In this document: positions 34,010-42,703 of the stretch, one piece after another
Position numbering within the stretch: the first letter of the stretch is position 1
How the letters are laid out: the number at the start of each line of letters is the position of its first letter
From: Flavobacterium fluviatile
GTDB taxonomy: Bacteria; Bacteroidota; Bacteroidia; Flavobacteriales; Flavobacteriaceae
Direction: 5' to 3'
Length of the DNA stretch: 58,383 bases
Assembly: GCF_010645065.1 (NCBI RefSeq)
Contig: NZ_JAADZW010000022.1
Location: forward strand, 1 to 58,383
Notes under the pieces: generated by a model
Seen by the model: the letters and a program-made list of their open reading frames with translations, nothing else
Told to the model about the DNA's origin: nothing
Databases searched by the model: none
Translations under genes and position numbers: made by a program

Positions 34010-35398
34010 TTAATAAGCTCCTAAGTAGAAACTTCCTGTTGCAGTTTTTAACTGCGCTCCTTTTTTGATTGTTTTTGTTTTAGTATCTACGATATAAATG
34101 TTACCGTTTTTACCAGCAGGAGTTAGTGGTAAATATACATTGTCACCTATTACACCAATATTTTGAAATTGACCTAATGTATTTTCTAAATCTACATCTG
34201 ATTCAATTTCTGTAGCTAATTTAACTGAGTTAGCAGGAGTGTTTAAGTCAATTAAAGCAACATATCCACCATCAACTGAATGAGTGTAAAGTACTACAGC
34301 TAAACCATTTTTAACATATTTCCAGGCTTTAATAGCTGCTCCGGTAACACCTAATGCAGTGTTTAAGTTGAAATGATAGCTTTGGTCATATTCATTTGTT
34401 GTTTTGCTGATACGTAGAATATCCGGACCAGATGTAGCAGTTGCCTGGTAAACATGTCCGTCAGTGCCAACGTGCTGAGTCATAGTACGGTATCCCAGGT
34501 TGCTTATTTTTGATTTTTCAGAAATTAATAGTTTTGGATTTTTAAGTGAAGGGAAATCTACAACATAAGTAGCTGTTCCCAGGTTGATTTCAGTAGTAGT
34601 TTTCCATCCATTTATAGCACCAGACGAGTTTGTAGTAACAGTTCCATTGAGGTCATGTCTTCTAACGCCTACACCAATGTAAAGTTTTGTTTTAGCTTCA
34701 TTTAAAACTGGTACATCAGCTCTCCATATATGATATCCTTGCCCCTCTAATTCAGCTCCAAGATCAATAGCAATTTTACCTGTATTTGTAATAGCAGTAT
34801 TGTTTAAATCAATTGTTACAATTTCTATTTGTCCCTTAGGATTTTGGTATTGATAGTTTGGAGCAGTTCCGGTATATGGAACTAGTGCTTCTCCAAAAGA
34901 AACGCCTACACCAATACCTTCAGCAGCTTTAACCCAACGTGGATTTGAACCTAAAATGGTAGAAGTATTTAACTCATAACCTACTTCTTGGTATTTTCCT
35001 TCACCATTCACCTGATACTTATTAAAAACACCACCGTCAGTACCGCCATATTGAATATTGTATAAGTATTTACCATCGGCAGAAGCCTGAACACGAGCAG
35101 TACGGCTTGATTTTAATCCAAAGCCGTTAACATAGGTTTCACCCTGCATTTTAAATAACTCCACTACATAGTTTGGATCAGCTGCGTTTTCTTCGGTGAT
35201 TGCATAAGCACGAGTTCCTCCATTACCTGCACTTCCATTTTCATCTGGGAATGATCCGGTAATAGAAATCCAACGTTTATCGCCATCGCCAGGATTATTT
35301 CCAGAATCGTTGTTGTTATCGTCACTACTGCAACTTCCTAATGACAGAGCTGTAATAACAGTACTAAATAAAGCTATTCTAAATAGATTTTTTTTCAT
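34010..35398 (-). CDS. DUF4374 lipoprotein, probable surface partner of a TonB receptor
   Basis: A 462-residue lipoprotein. The signal peptide ends in LGSC, followed by SSDDNNNDSGNNPGDGD, an acidic surface-export-like signal. The body is rich in short beta-strand repeats (RVQASADGKYLYNIQYGG, QHVGTDGHVYQATATSG, GVIGDNVYLPLTPAG), which suggests a beta-propeller; it matches DUF4374. It starts 19 bp after the TonB receptor gene and is surely cotranscribed. In this family the partner receptor is often linked to iron or siderophore uptake, so a ligand-capture role at the surface is likely. The ligand is unknown. Confidence 0.82.
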   Translation of the reverse strand: MKKNLFRIALFSTVITALSLGSCSSDDNNNDSGNNPGDGDKRWISITGSFPDENGSAGNGGTRAYAITEENAADPNYVVELFKMQGETYVNGFGLKSSRTARVQASADGKYLYNIQYGGTDGGVFNKYQVNGEGKYQEVGYELNTSTILGSNPRWVKAAEGIGVGVSFGEALVPYTGTAPNYQYQNPKGQIEIVTIDLNNTAITNTGKIAIDLGAELEGQGYHIWRADVPVLNEAKTKLYIGVGVRRHDLNGTVTTNSSGAINGWKTTTEINLGTATYVVDFPSLKNPKLLISEKSKISNLGYRTMTQHVGTDGHVYQATATSGPDILRISKTTNEYDQSYHFNLNTALGVTGAAIKAWKYVKNGLAVVLYTHSVDGGYVALIDLNTPANSVKLATEIESDVDLENTLGQFQNIGVIGDNVYLPLTPAGKNGNIYIVDTKTKTIKKGAQLKTATGSFYLGAY

Positions 35399-35417
35399 GA
35401 TATTGGTTTATTGATGT

Positions 35418-37679
35418 TTAAAAATTATTTAATGTGTAATTCAATTTAAAGAAAATGCCCCGACCCGGTTTCTGGATTTGAAAGTTGTCATAAACCTCGG
35501 CATTGAAAGCGTTTTTGATATCTAAACTGGCAATCAGTTTTTTTGAAGGAAAACGATAGCTGAGTCCTAAATCCTGAGGAAACTGGCTAGGGGTTTTTGA
35601 CCATTCCGGCTGTCCTCTAACAGTATAATATTCGCCTACATATCCAATTGTGTAATAAATGTTTAGTATAGATTCTTTTTGAAATACATTGCGAAAACTA
35701 TACTGTGTATTCATATTCATGGTAAAAAAAGGCTCGTTACTTATCTGATGTCCATAATAAGCATTTGGCTGCCCCTGATTATCTAACTCACTTTTATCAA
35801 GGTTGTTGAATTTTGAGATGTTAAATGAAGTATTCCAACGGTTATCATAGATGTAAATAATTTCGGCTTCAAAACCTTTGGCCTGTGTGTGATCAAGATT
35901 GACATATCGGGTTACCTGGATATCAGCCTCACTTTCTTCTTTAATATCGTTTACATCTACAGTTTGTTGGATAATTTTGTCGTAGCCGTTTCGCCAAAAC
36001 AAATTTGCATATAATGAAATTCTGTGTTTGCCAAAATCGGATGGACCCCAGCGGAAACCTAAATTATAGTTGATGTATTTTTCAGGTTTTAACCCAAGAT
36101 TAGGCAAAATATTTCGCTCTGGTGCTCCAAACATTTGCTCATCTGAAGGCATGATAGGCGAATTTTCAGTAGATCCAATTAGATATAAATTAGATAGAAT
36201 ATTATAGGAAATTGTCGCACCGTATCCAAAATTATAATCTGTTGAAAGACTATCTTTTTTAACGATTGAATTGATACCTTCGGAAGTTATTATTTCTGAT
36301 ATAGTTTGTTTGGTTTTATTATGAGTATATTTTCCTAAAATATTTGCCCTCAGTTTTCTGTTGAAGGTTTCGATTTCATAGTTCATTGAAATAATATTTT
36401 TAGAAATAAGACTTTTAGTTGCTAAATCAAATCGAGCCGGATTTAATAAATCCTGATCTTCTCTTTTGGTAGCTTCATATTTATGATTCAAGGAAAGGCG
36501 ATGTCCATTAGCGATGGTATAACCCAAATTTGATCGGATATTTGTTATTTCTCTATCTGTATTCGTTATTATTTTTGGACCCTGTTGTCCGCCTTCACTA
36601 GTTTTTAGGGGAACTCTTTCTTCTTCAAATATGATTTCCCTAACGGTGCCATCCCAGTTGTAGGCAAGACCTACCGTATCTTGTAGGTAAGTGTTGCGAT
36701 AGCTTTGTACAGCATTAATATTTAAAGCTAATCCTTTTGCTAAAAAATCTTTCTTATTGTAATTCAGTAATAAAGCATGGGCTCTAGTTTTATTAAATCT
36801 TCCAACATACGGGGTTGCCTGAGTAATACCATGAGGAATTTCGGTGTAATTATCCGAACCGTTGTATCCAATGAAAAATTGGTCGGCCCATTTGGTGTCG
36901 GTAAAACCGGCTTCTATTCGTCCGCCAATATTTTTATAGGTATTATTGAAGCGTTTAGCACGATAATTTCGGAAAATTTGACCAAAATGATTTACATAAG
37001 TAGTTGATCTCCCCCAGGTTTCATAACTATTATCCGTATAAGTATAAAATCCTGAACCTCTAACAGAAAGTCCTGATTTTTTGTCGCGATATGTTCCGCC
37101 AAAATCAGATTGAAAAGTATTGAACGAACCATAAGAAGCAGCCATATTTAAGCTGTTTTTAGATACATCTTTTTTCAAAACCACATTAATCGCTCCACCA
37201 ACATAATCACCTGTTAAATGTGATGGCAAAACTCCTTTGTAAACCTCTATGCGCTCAATCATGGCAGGAGGAATGTTATTTAAATTGAATGAAGAACCGT
37301 AAGTAGAAGCTTCTATTCCGTCAATGAAAATACCAACTGTACTTCCGGACATCCCATTAAGGTTGTACTCTACGTTTGAACCTATACCCCCATTTTGTCT
37401 TACTCGCACACCAACTGATCTGTCCAGTAATTCGTTTGTTGTTAAATTTCGTAGAGAAGCCTCTTTTGTCTCAATAATAGCAACAGCAAAACCGGATGTT
37501 TCTGTTTTTTGTTTTTTTGATTTACCCTTAACTTCAACATTTTCTAAGGCTTTAGCTTCAGATTTTTTGTCAGTAGTTTTTTCGGTCTTATTTTCCTTTT
37601 CCTTCGTACTTTTTTCCTGAGAAAATGCAGAAAATGCAAGTAAAATGAATAAAACAGATAAGGTACTTTTTTTAAACAT
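35418..37679 (-). CDS. TonB-dependent outer-membrane receptor (iron/siderophore type likely)
   Basis: A 753-residue TonB receptor with a signal peptide (about 1-20). Unusually, residues 21-65 are a Lys/Glu/Thr-rich tract instead of the common carboxypeptidase-like domain. The plug has RVRQNGGIGSNVEYNLNGMSGSTVGIFIDGIE and ERIEVYKGVLPSHLTGDYVGGAINVVLKK; the barrel ends in an aromatic LNNF. The divergent AraC-type activator and the DUF4374 partner point to siderophore or haem uptake. The minus-strand -7 box TACTTTTG lies at 37746-37753, with no clear -33, as expected for an activator-dependent promoter. Confidence 0.87.
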   Translation of the reverse strand: MFKKSTLSVLFILLAFSAFSQEKSTKEKENKTEKTTDKKSEAKALENVEVKGKSKKQKTETSGFAVAIIETKEASLRNLTTNELLDRSVGVRVRQNGGIGSNVEYNLNGMSGSTVGIFIDGIEASTYGSSFNLNNIPPAMIERIEVYKGVLPSHLTGDYVGGAINVVLKKDVSKNSLNMAASYGSFNTFQSDFGGTYRDKKSGLSVRGSGFYTYTDNSYETWGRSTTYVNHFGQIFRNYRAKRFNNTYKNIGGRIEAGFTDTKWADQFFIGYNGSDNYTEIPHGITQATPYVGRFNKTRAHALLLNYNKKDFLAKGLALNINAVQSYRNTYLQDTVGLAYNWDGTVREIIFEEERVPLKTSEGGQQGPKIITNTDREITNIRSNLGYTIANGHRLSLNHKYEATKREDQDLLNPARFDLATKSLISKNIISMNYEIETFNRKLRANILGKYTHNKTKQTISEIITSEGINSIVKKDSLSTDYNFGYGATISYNILSNLYLIGSTENSPIMPSDEQMFGAPERNILPNLGLKPEKYINYNLGFRWGPSDFGKHRISLYANLFWRNGYDKIIQQTVDVNDIKEESEADIQVTRYVNLDHTQAKGFEAEIIYIYDNRWNTSFNISKFNNLDKSELDNQGQPNAYYGHQISNEPFFTMNMNTQYSFRNVFQKESILNIYYTIGYVGEYYTVRGQPEWSKTPSQFPQDLGLSYRFPSKKLIASLDIKNAFNAEVYDNFQIQKPGRGIFFKLNYTLNNF

Positions 37680-37745
37680 GTGCTTTTGATTGTTTTTTTT
37701 TATAAAATTTATTCTTAATTAGATTTATTATAAATAAATTTGTCG

Positions 37746-37753
37746 CAAAAGTA
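37746..37753 (-). promoter_or_regulatory. -7 box of the TonB receptor promoter
   Basis: On the minus strand this reads TACTTTTG, a full TAnnTTTG match, 67 bp upstream of the receptor ATG. No TTG -33 box is present near 37773, where it should be. Confidence 0.6.
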
Positions 37754-37780
37754 CCTTAGCAGTACTGAAAAAGAATAGGG

Positions 37781-37820
37781 AAAAACGGATTATTATTTTG
37801 TAAAAACGGATTATATTTTG
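37781..37820. promoter_or_regulatory. Direct repeat, candidate AraC-regulator binding site
   Basis: AAAAACGGATTAT occurs at 37781-37793 and again at 37802-37814, a 21-bp period (two helical turns); each copy continues into a (TA)TTTTG end. The pair lies just upstream of the missing -33 region of the receptor promoter. It overlaps the start of the divergent AraC gene. AraC-family activators commonly bind such spaced direct repeats. Confidence 0.6.
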
Positions 37821-38867
37821 AGATTTAAATCAATCATTCTGGGAGAAGAAAAGCCGATTATAGATATAGAAACCGGCTCTTACCATCAAAAAAATCATTT
37901 TACTGAGGAAAAAGTCAGTATTAAAAAAGAAGATCTGGGCGAAATCAGCAGTGTGAATCTGATTTCTGAAGATATTTTGATTATTGATATCCAAATGTGC
38001 TTCTCAGGCCTTCAAACGATCCGGACTGAAATGGCTGGAGAATCTGTAGTACTCAATTTTATTTGCTGTAATAATGTAGAAGCTGATATTGATGAGGTCG
38101 AAAGCGAAAAATACTCCACAGAAAACACTCATAATATTCTTTATGCATCAAAACTTAATGCCAATTTTAAAATTCCTGAATTAGAAGAAATTAATTATTT
38201 ATCCATTATTATATCTCCCGATTTTTATTCCAAATTAATCAATGAAAACTGGGATCTACATCAAAAATTCTCGAAAAATATTTTACAGAAAAAATCCGGT
38301 TATCTGACTCCAAAATATGTTCCGTTCAATTCGGAAATTCAATGGGCTATCCATGAAATAAAGAATTGTAAATACTCAGGTTCCATGAAAAAAATGTATC
38401 TGGAGGCCAAGATCAAAGAGCTTTTGATTTTTCAGCTTGAATCATTGAAGGAATTTGAAGCCAAAGCCCCTGTAGATGAAAAGGATTATAAAAAACTGCT
38501 GGAGGCCAAAAGAATTTTAGAACGCAATTTTACGAATGCACCTTCCCTTGTGGAGCTTTCGAGATTAATATCGCTCAATGAATTTAAACTCAAAAAAGGA
38601 TTTAAGTCTTGTTTTGAAACAACGGTAAAAAGTTACGTGACGAAACTCCGAATGGAATATGCCAAAAAATTATTCAAAAACAAAAACTCAAATGTAGGCG
38701 AAGTTGCTTACAAGTGTGGTTACAAAGATGTCTCTCATTTTTCGGCGGCTTTCAAATCATTTTATGGTTTTACTCCAATGAATTTTAGAAAGTTCAACAT
38801 TTTTACCAAGCTGAATTTTATATTTTGGGAGTTTATGGACTTTTTTCCTTTAGTTGATTTTTTATAA
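37818..38867 (+). CDS. AraC-family transcriptional regulator
   Basis: A 349-residue regulator. The C-terminus has the double helix-turn-helix of AraC proteins (SLVELSRLISLNEFKLKKGFKSCF and VGEVAYKCGYKDVSHFSAAFKSFYGFTPMNFRK, about 250-330). The N-terminal 220 residues match no domain I recognise but resemble PchR-like siderophore regulators. The only start in this frame before a long gap is a TTG at 37818 (upstream stop TAG at 37776), so a non-ATG start is likely. It is divergent from the TonB receptor and probably activates it and controls itself through the direct repeats at 37781. Confidence 0.85.
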   Translation: MRFKSIILGEEKPIIDIETGSYHQKNHFTEEKVSIKKEDLGEISSVNLISEDILIIDIQMCFSGLQTIRTEMAGESVVLNFICCNNVEADIDEVESEKYSTENTHNILYASKLNANFKIPELEEINYLSIIISPDFYSKLINENWDLHQKFSKNILQKKSGYLTPKYVPFNSEIQWAIHEIKNCKYSGSMKKMYLEAKIKELLIFQLESLKEFEAKAPVDEKDYKKLLEAKRILERNFTNAPSLVELSRLISLNEFKLKKGFKSCFETTVKSYVTKLRMEYAKKLFKNKNSNVGEVAYKCGYKDVSHFSAAFKSFYGFTPMNFRKFNIFTKLNFIFWEFMDFFPLVDFL

Positions 38868-38875
38868 AAAAGAAA

Positions 38876-38898
38876 AAAGAAGCCGGTTAAGCTTCTTT
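38876..38898. terminator. Bidirectional terminator between the araC and DUF4407 genes
   Basis: AAAGAAGC (38876-38883) pairs with GCTTCTTT (38891-38898), with A-rich sequence before and T-rich after. It serves the convergent AraC-type and DUF4407 genes. Confidence 0.75.
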
Positions 38899-38927
38899 CT
38901 TTATAATTGTTTAAAATCACTGTAGAA

Positions 38928-40028
38928 TTAAAGTGTACTTTTTTGTTTCTCTAAAAACCCGTTTGATTGCAGTTCTAACAATTCGGTAGCATTTTTTCGC
39001 TGCAGATTGTACAGATTTCTGTCTTCGGCAATATCAGCATATATTTTGTCGTGCATTTCAGCACTTGTTTTTATCAGCAACTCACGCTGGTACTTATTTT
39101 GTTCCAAAGTGGCTTTCATGGCAGTTTCGGCTTCTTCCTGTTTAATATCAAATTCACCTTTAGGTGCTAGCAATTTGGCAATTATCGGAGACATTTCAAT
39201 CGCCAGAAACAATAACATGATGAAAAATGACGGAAGCCACGGCAATTTGTTCAACGCATTTATTCTCGCCATTAATCCGTCAAAACCTTCAATGATGGGT
39301 TGGGTCTGCGAAACTTTTTTATCCAGATCTGCCTGAAGCTGTTTGCCTGCTTTTTCTTTTTCGGCAATTTTGGCTTCGTTGGTGGTTTTCAAATTTTCGA
39401 ATTCCTTTAAGGCAGCATCGTGTTTTTCTCTTTTTTCTTTATAAACCGGACCTTTTCCTAATTTTTTCGTTCCGGAAGTTCCTTCGGCTTCTGTAATATA
39501 AGTTGAGTATAAATTGTTTACTTCTTTTTCTTTTTTCAGAATATCAGCTTTTAAAGCAGCAATTTCAGATTTATTTTTATCTAAATCCGATTTGAAATAA
39601 TTGCCAACCTGCTTTTTATTCGCCAGTTCCATTTCGTTTTTTTCTTTCAGCAAAACAGTATTGATTTCTTTTTCGAAAATTTTGATTTCCAAAGGCTTCG
39701 AAATTACGATAGCAATAATAATTGCCAGCATGATTCGGGGAGTCGCCTGCAGGAATTCATCCATAAAACGATCTCTTTTTTTAATAGTCGAAACGATAAA
39801 ACGATCCAGATTAAAAATAAGTAAACTCCAGACCAATCCAAAAATCAAGGCTGGGTAAATAGAGTCAAAAACTGTAAAAAGTGCATAAGCACTGGCCAGA
39901 AAAGCCATAACTGCGGTAAAAAAAACGGTGGCCCCAATACCAACATATTTGGTTTGTTCGCCTTCTGAACAGCCTTCGAGAAGATTTCGGTCTGCTCCTG
40001 AGCACAGGATAAAAAATTGCTTTAACAT
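38928..40028 (-). CDS. DUF4407 membrane protein
   Basis: A 366-residue membrane protein. FFILCSGADRNLLEGCSEGEQTKYVGIGATVFFTAVMAF at the N-terminus, the early transmembrane segments and FNLDRFIVSTIKKRDRFMDEFLQATPR are typical of DUF4407. A long charged coiled coil (about 130-250) is followed by a further transmembrane segment. The function is unknown. An upstream in-frame ATG at 40121 exists, but a minus-strand -7 box at 40059-40066 (TAAATTTG) would lie inside that longer form, so the start at 40028 is preferred. Confidence 0.82.
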   Translation of the reverse strand: MLKQFFILCSGADRNLLEGCSEGEQTKYVGIGATVFFTAVMAFLASAYALFTVFDSIYPALIFGLVWSLLIFNLDRFIVSTIKKRDRFMDEFLQATPRIMLAIIIAIVISKPLEIKIFEKEINTVLLKEKNEMELANKKQVGNYFKSDLDKNKSEIAALKADILKKEKEVNNLYSTYITEAEGTSGTKKLGKGPVYKEKREKHDAALKEFENLKTTNEAKIAEKEKAGKQLQADLDKKVSQTQPIIEGFDGLMARINALNKLPWLPSFFIMLLFLAIEMSPIIAKLLAPKGEFDIKQEEAETAMKATLEQNKYQRELLIKTSAEMHDKIYADIAEDRNLYNLQRKNATELLELQSNGFLEKQKSTL

Positions 40029-40058
40029 GATTGATGATTTTTTGATTGATTGATAAGG

Positions 40059-40066
40059 CAAATTTA
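40059..40066 (-). promoter_or_regulatory. -7 box of the DUF4407 gene
   Basis: Minus strand TAAATTTG fits TAnnTTTG, 31 bp before the ATG at 40028. A TTG sits 23 bp further upstream (40090-40092). The remaining gap up to 40570 holds only imperfect hairpin repeats (AAATCTGC-like units near 40380-40455) and no gene that I can see. Confidence 0.5.
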
Positions 40067-40570
40067 ACGCCAAAAATTCAATTGTGATGCAAATACTCAA
40101 TTTGTTTTTCCTGTGAATCAATTATTTAATTCAGATTTCTAATTAGAAATTATAAAAAGTAAGCATAAAAAGTGAGAAATTTGTTTTACCACTACCAAAG
40201 ACTCAGCCATAGTTACACGGTAAGTATGTGAAAATCTTTTCCAAGAACAATACGATCTGTGACACTGGAAGTTTTATTATAAAGCTTACAGAGTTTGTAT
40301 TTCGGACAACAATTAAATAAATCAATTAACCTGCAACGTGAATTAAGTAGATAAAAAATATTTTTATGCCGATTCTGCAGATTTAATTTTTAAGATTTTA
40401 AAATTAAATAATCTGACTGCATCTGCTTAAATCTTTATAAATCTGCGAGAAAAACTTTGCGGCCTGTGACTTCGCGAGATTAAAATACTTAGTGTAACTC
40501 TGCGAAAATCTCCGCGCATCTCCGCAGAAAACCACTATCTTGCAGCCGTTAAAATAACTAAACAAAATAT

Positions 40571-41236
40571 ATGAGCCAGCAATGTGTAATTTTTGATATG
40601 GACGGAGTGATCTGCCACACCAATCCGCATCATGTAGTCGCTTTCGAAGCCTTTTTCAATAAATATCAAATACCGTATACGCACCAAGAATTCGAAGAGC
40701 ATATGTACGGAAAACACAACGGATACATCATGACGCATTTCTTCAAGCGTCCGGTTGCAGGAGAAGAATTAGCCCAACTTGAATTCGAAAAAGAAGCCAT
40801 GTTCCGTGAAATATATAAAGATAAAGTAGAAACGATTCCGCATTATATGAAGTTTTTAGAAGAGTTAAAATCTCACGGATTCAAAACAGCTGTTGCCACT
40901 TCTGCCCCGCGTGCGAACCTTGATTTAATTATAACCGCTTTACAGATAAAAGACAAAATGGACTCGATGATGTCCAGCGAAGACGTAAAACATCATAAGC
41001 CAGATCCGGAAGTATATTTAAAATCTGCAGAGCGTGTTGGCGTTTCGCCCTCAGATTGTGTGGTTTTCGAAGATTCTTTTTCGGGAGCTTCTGCAGCGAT
41101 TAATGCCGGAATGAAAGTAGTTGGGGTTTTGAGTACGCATACTAAAGAACAATTGCCTCCTTGTAATTTTTATATCAATGATTATAGCGAAGTGAATGTG
41201 GCTAAGATTCTTGAATTGTTAAATTCCAATTCTTAA
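40571..41236 (+). CDS. HAD-family phosphatase (beta-phosphoglucomutase-like subgroup)
   Basis: A 221-residue HAD hydrolase. Motif I is FDMDGVICHTNPHH (8-21), motif II VATSAPRANLD (about 113), then HHKPDPEVYLKSAERVG and VFEDSFSGASAAINAGM. The cap contains EEHMYGKHNGYIM, unlike the KGVSR loop of pgmB in this window, so it is more likely a sugar-phosphate phosphatase than a mutase. The substrate is unknown. It stands alone between repeat-rich gaps. Confidence 0.82.
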   Translation: MSQQCVIFDMDGVICHTNPHHVVAFEAFFNKYQIPYTHQEFEEHMYGKHNGYIMTHFFKRPVAGEELAQLEFEKEAMFREIYKDKVETIPHYMKFLEELKSHGFKTAVATSAPRANLDLIITALQIKDKMDSMMSSEDVKHHKPDPEVYLKSAERVGVSPSDCVVFEDSFSGASAAINAGMKVVGVLSTHTKEQLPPCNFYINDYSEVNVAKILELLNSNS

Positions 41237-41372
41237 TAGCTGATATCCTAAAAAGATTGATCCGTCTTTTAATGCAAAAATAAAGCATTTAGATCCCAAT
41301 TCAGAGGGGTTAGAAATGTAGAATTCTTCCTTTTTAGGCTAACAAATATTTATGCTTAATTTTTCAATCCCA

Positions 41373-41426
41373 CAGGTTTTCGGATTGATCCCAGGTTTTC
41401 GTGTTGATCCGTTTTCGTGTTGATCC
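41373..41426 (+). repeat. Three tandem repeats of about 18 bp
   Basis: CAGGTTTTCGGATTGATC (41373), CAGGTTTTCGTGTTGATCC (41392) and GTTTTCGTGTTGATCC (41411) follow each other in the gap between the HAD gene and tRNA-Asp. The rest of this 380-bp gap holds the hairpins at 41465 and 41577 and no gene. Confidence 0.75.
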
Positions 41427-41464
41427 AATTTTAGTAATTTAGAATTTACCAGTTGCCATAAATC

Positions 41465-41496
41465 AAAAAAGCCATCCACAAAAGTGGAAAGCTTTT
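41465..41496 (+). terminator. Possible terminator or hairpin downstream of the HAD gene
   Basis: AAAAGC..CCAC-AAAA-GTGG..GCTTTT forms a stem with an internal loop. It is about 230 bp from the HAD stop, so its link to that gene is weak. Confidence 0.4.
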
Positions 41497-41576
41497 CATT
41501 GGTCTAACTACTAAACCAGCTACGAGTTACAAATTCGTAGCAACAACACAACTAATCTTAGATACCGTATTTGGGC

Positions 41577-41604
41577 AAAAAAGCCTTTCCGTTAAGAAAG
41601 GCTT
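41577..41604 (-). terminator. Terminator of tRNA-Asp
   Basis: On the minus strand AGCCTTTC..GAAAGGCT with a 6-nt loop is followed by TTTTTT, 13 bp after the tRNA 3' end. Confidence 0.85.
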
Positions 41605-41616
41605 CTCCCAATATTG

Positions 41617-41690
41617 CGGTCTGGACGGGACTCGAACCCGCGACCCCATGCGTGACAGGCATGTATTCTAACCAACTGAACTACCAAACC
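41617..41690 (-). tRNA. tRNA-Asp (anticodon GTC)
   Basis: A 74-nt gene read on the minus strand. The acceptor arms GGTTTGG and CCAGACC pair over seven positions including one G-U, the T-arm is CGGGTTCGAGTCCCG, and the anticodon loop CTGTCAC carries GTC for aspartate. CCA is not encoded. A good promoter lies just upstream (41709-41738), and a terminator follows. Confidence 0.95.
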
Positions 41691-41708
41691 TCTGCGTTAT
41701 TGCGGTTG

Positions 41709-41738
41709 CAAAGATAGTACAGAATTTCATTTCTGCAA
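41709..41738 (-). promoter_or_regulatory. Promoter of tRNA-Asp
   Basis: On the minus strand TTG (41738-41736), 19 bp, TATCTTTG (41716-41709): a full match to the Bacteroidota TTG-N19-TAnnTTTG promoter. It is placed 18 bp before the tRNA. Confidence 0.8.
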
Positions 41739-41776
41739 GCGTTTTGATAAAAAATTTTGAATATAATTTCAAAACA

Positions 41777-42703
41777 CTACCCAAAGTTTTGTTTTTCAAC
41801 CAAATATGTAGTCAAAATTTTTTCAAAATTATCACCAACATTCACCGCAACGTACTTAATTTGGTTCTTTGCACACGTTAAAGCCAGGTTTTTAAAGTAG
41901 GCTTCTGCCCTCTTTTCATATTCCAGCTTTACATTATCTGCAAAAATCGACACTTCTTCGCCTGATTCTAAGTCGATAAACTTTCTTGGCGTGTTATCGA
42001 AGCCAAATTTCAGTTCGGTTTCGTGATCGACTACGTGGAATAAAACGACTTTATGCTTGTTGTGCTTTAAATGCTGCAGCGCGTTAAAGAGCTTTTCATC
42101 GTCTTCCGCCTGAAACATATCCGTAAACAAAATAATCATCGAACGGCGGTGCATCTTCTCTGCAATCTGATGCAGATACGTAATCGTATCGGTGCTTTTC
42201 TGTACTCTTGGCTGTACTAACAATTGCTCTAATTTGTTGAGGAGCATTCTATGATGACGATCGCTTCCTTTTTCAGGAGCATAATATTCGTAACTATTAG
42301 AAAAAACGCTTAAACCAACAGCATCACGCTGTTTCTTTAAAATATTCATCAAAACCGCCGAAGCTAAAACCGCAAAACCAATCTTCTTTTCATAAAAGGA
42401 CTGATTTGATTTGAGCTCCGGATAATGCATAGACGACGAATTATCTACAATAATATGACAGCGCATGTTGGTTTCTTCCTCAAAACGTTTTGTATATAAA
42501 CGGTCTGTTTTGGCAAATAATTTCCAGTCGATATGTTTGGTGCTTTCGCCTGCGTTATACACTTTATGCTCGGCAAATTCAGCCGAAAATCCATGAAACG
42601 GACTCTTGTGCATTCCGGATATAAAACCTTCCACAACCTGATTTGCCAGCATTTCGAGATGCTGAAAACTGGTGACTTTCTCTATTTCCGATTCAATTTT
42701 CAT
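41777..42703 (-). CDS. DUF58 domain protein
   Basis: A 308-residue cytoplasmic protein. The N-terminal SPFHGFSAEFAEHKVYNAGESTKHIDWKLFAKTDRLYTKRFEEETNMRC segment is the DUF58 signature. It leads into a von Willebrand A-like fold (HIIVDNSSSMHYPE, a DxSxS metal site). DUF58 proteins usually work with MoxR ATPases, but no moxR gene is seen here. The start overlaps the stop of the M1 peptidase gene by 4 bp (ATGA), so the two are translationally coupled. Confidence 0.88.
   Translation of the reverse strand: MKIESEIEKVTSFQHLEMLANQVVEGFISGMHKSPFHGFSAEFAEHKVYNAGESTKHIDWKLFAKTDRLYTKRFEEETNMRCHIIVDNSSSMHYPELKSNQSFYEKKIGFAVLASAVLMNILKKQRDAVGLSVFSNSYEYYAPEKGSDRHHRMLLNKLEQLLVQPRVQKSTDTITYLHQIAEKMHRRSMIILFTDMFQAEDDEKLFNALQHLKHNKHKVVLFHVVDHETELKFGFDNTPRKFIDLESGEEVSIFADNVKLEYEKRAEAYFKNLALTCAKNQIKYVAVNVGDNFEKILTTYLVEKQNFG

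Noticed and set aside
37818..37820. Sequencing error hiding an ATG start for the AraC gene
   Set aside because: TTG starts occur naturally, and the N-terminal residues read through normally from this codon; nothing else points to an error.
41373..41426. CRISPR-like array
   Set aside because: The units are directly adjacent without spacers, and no cas genes are present.
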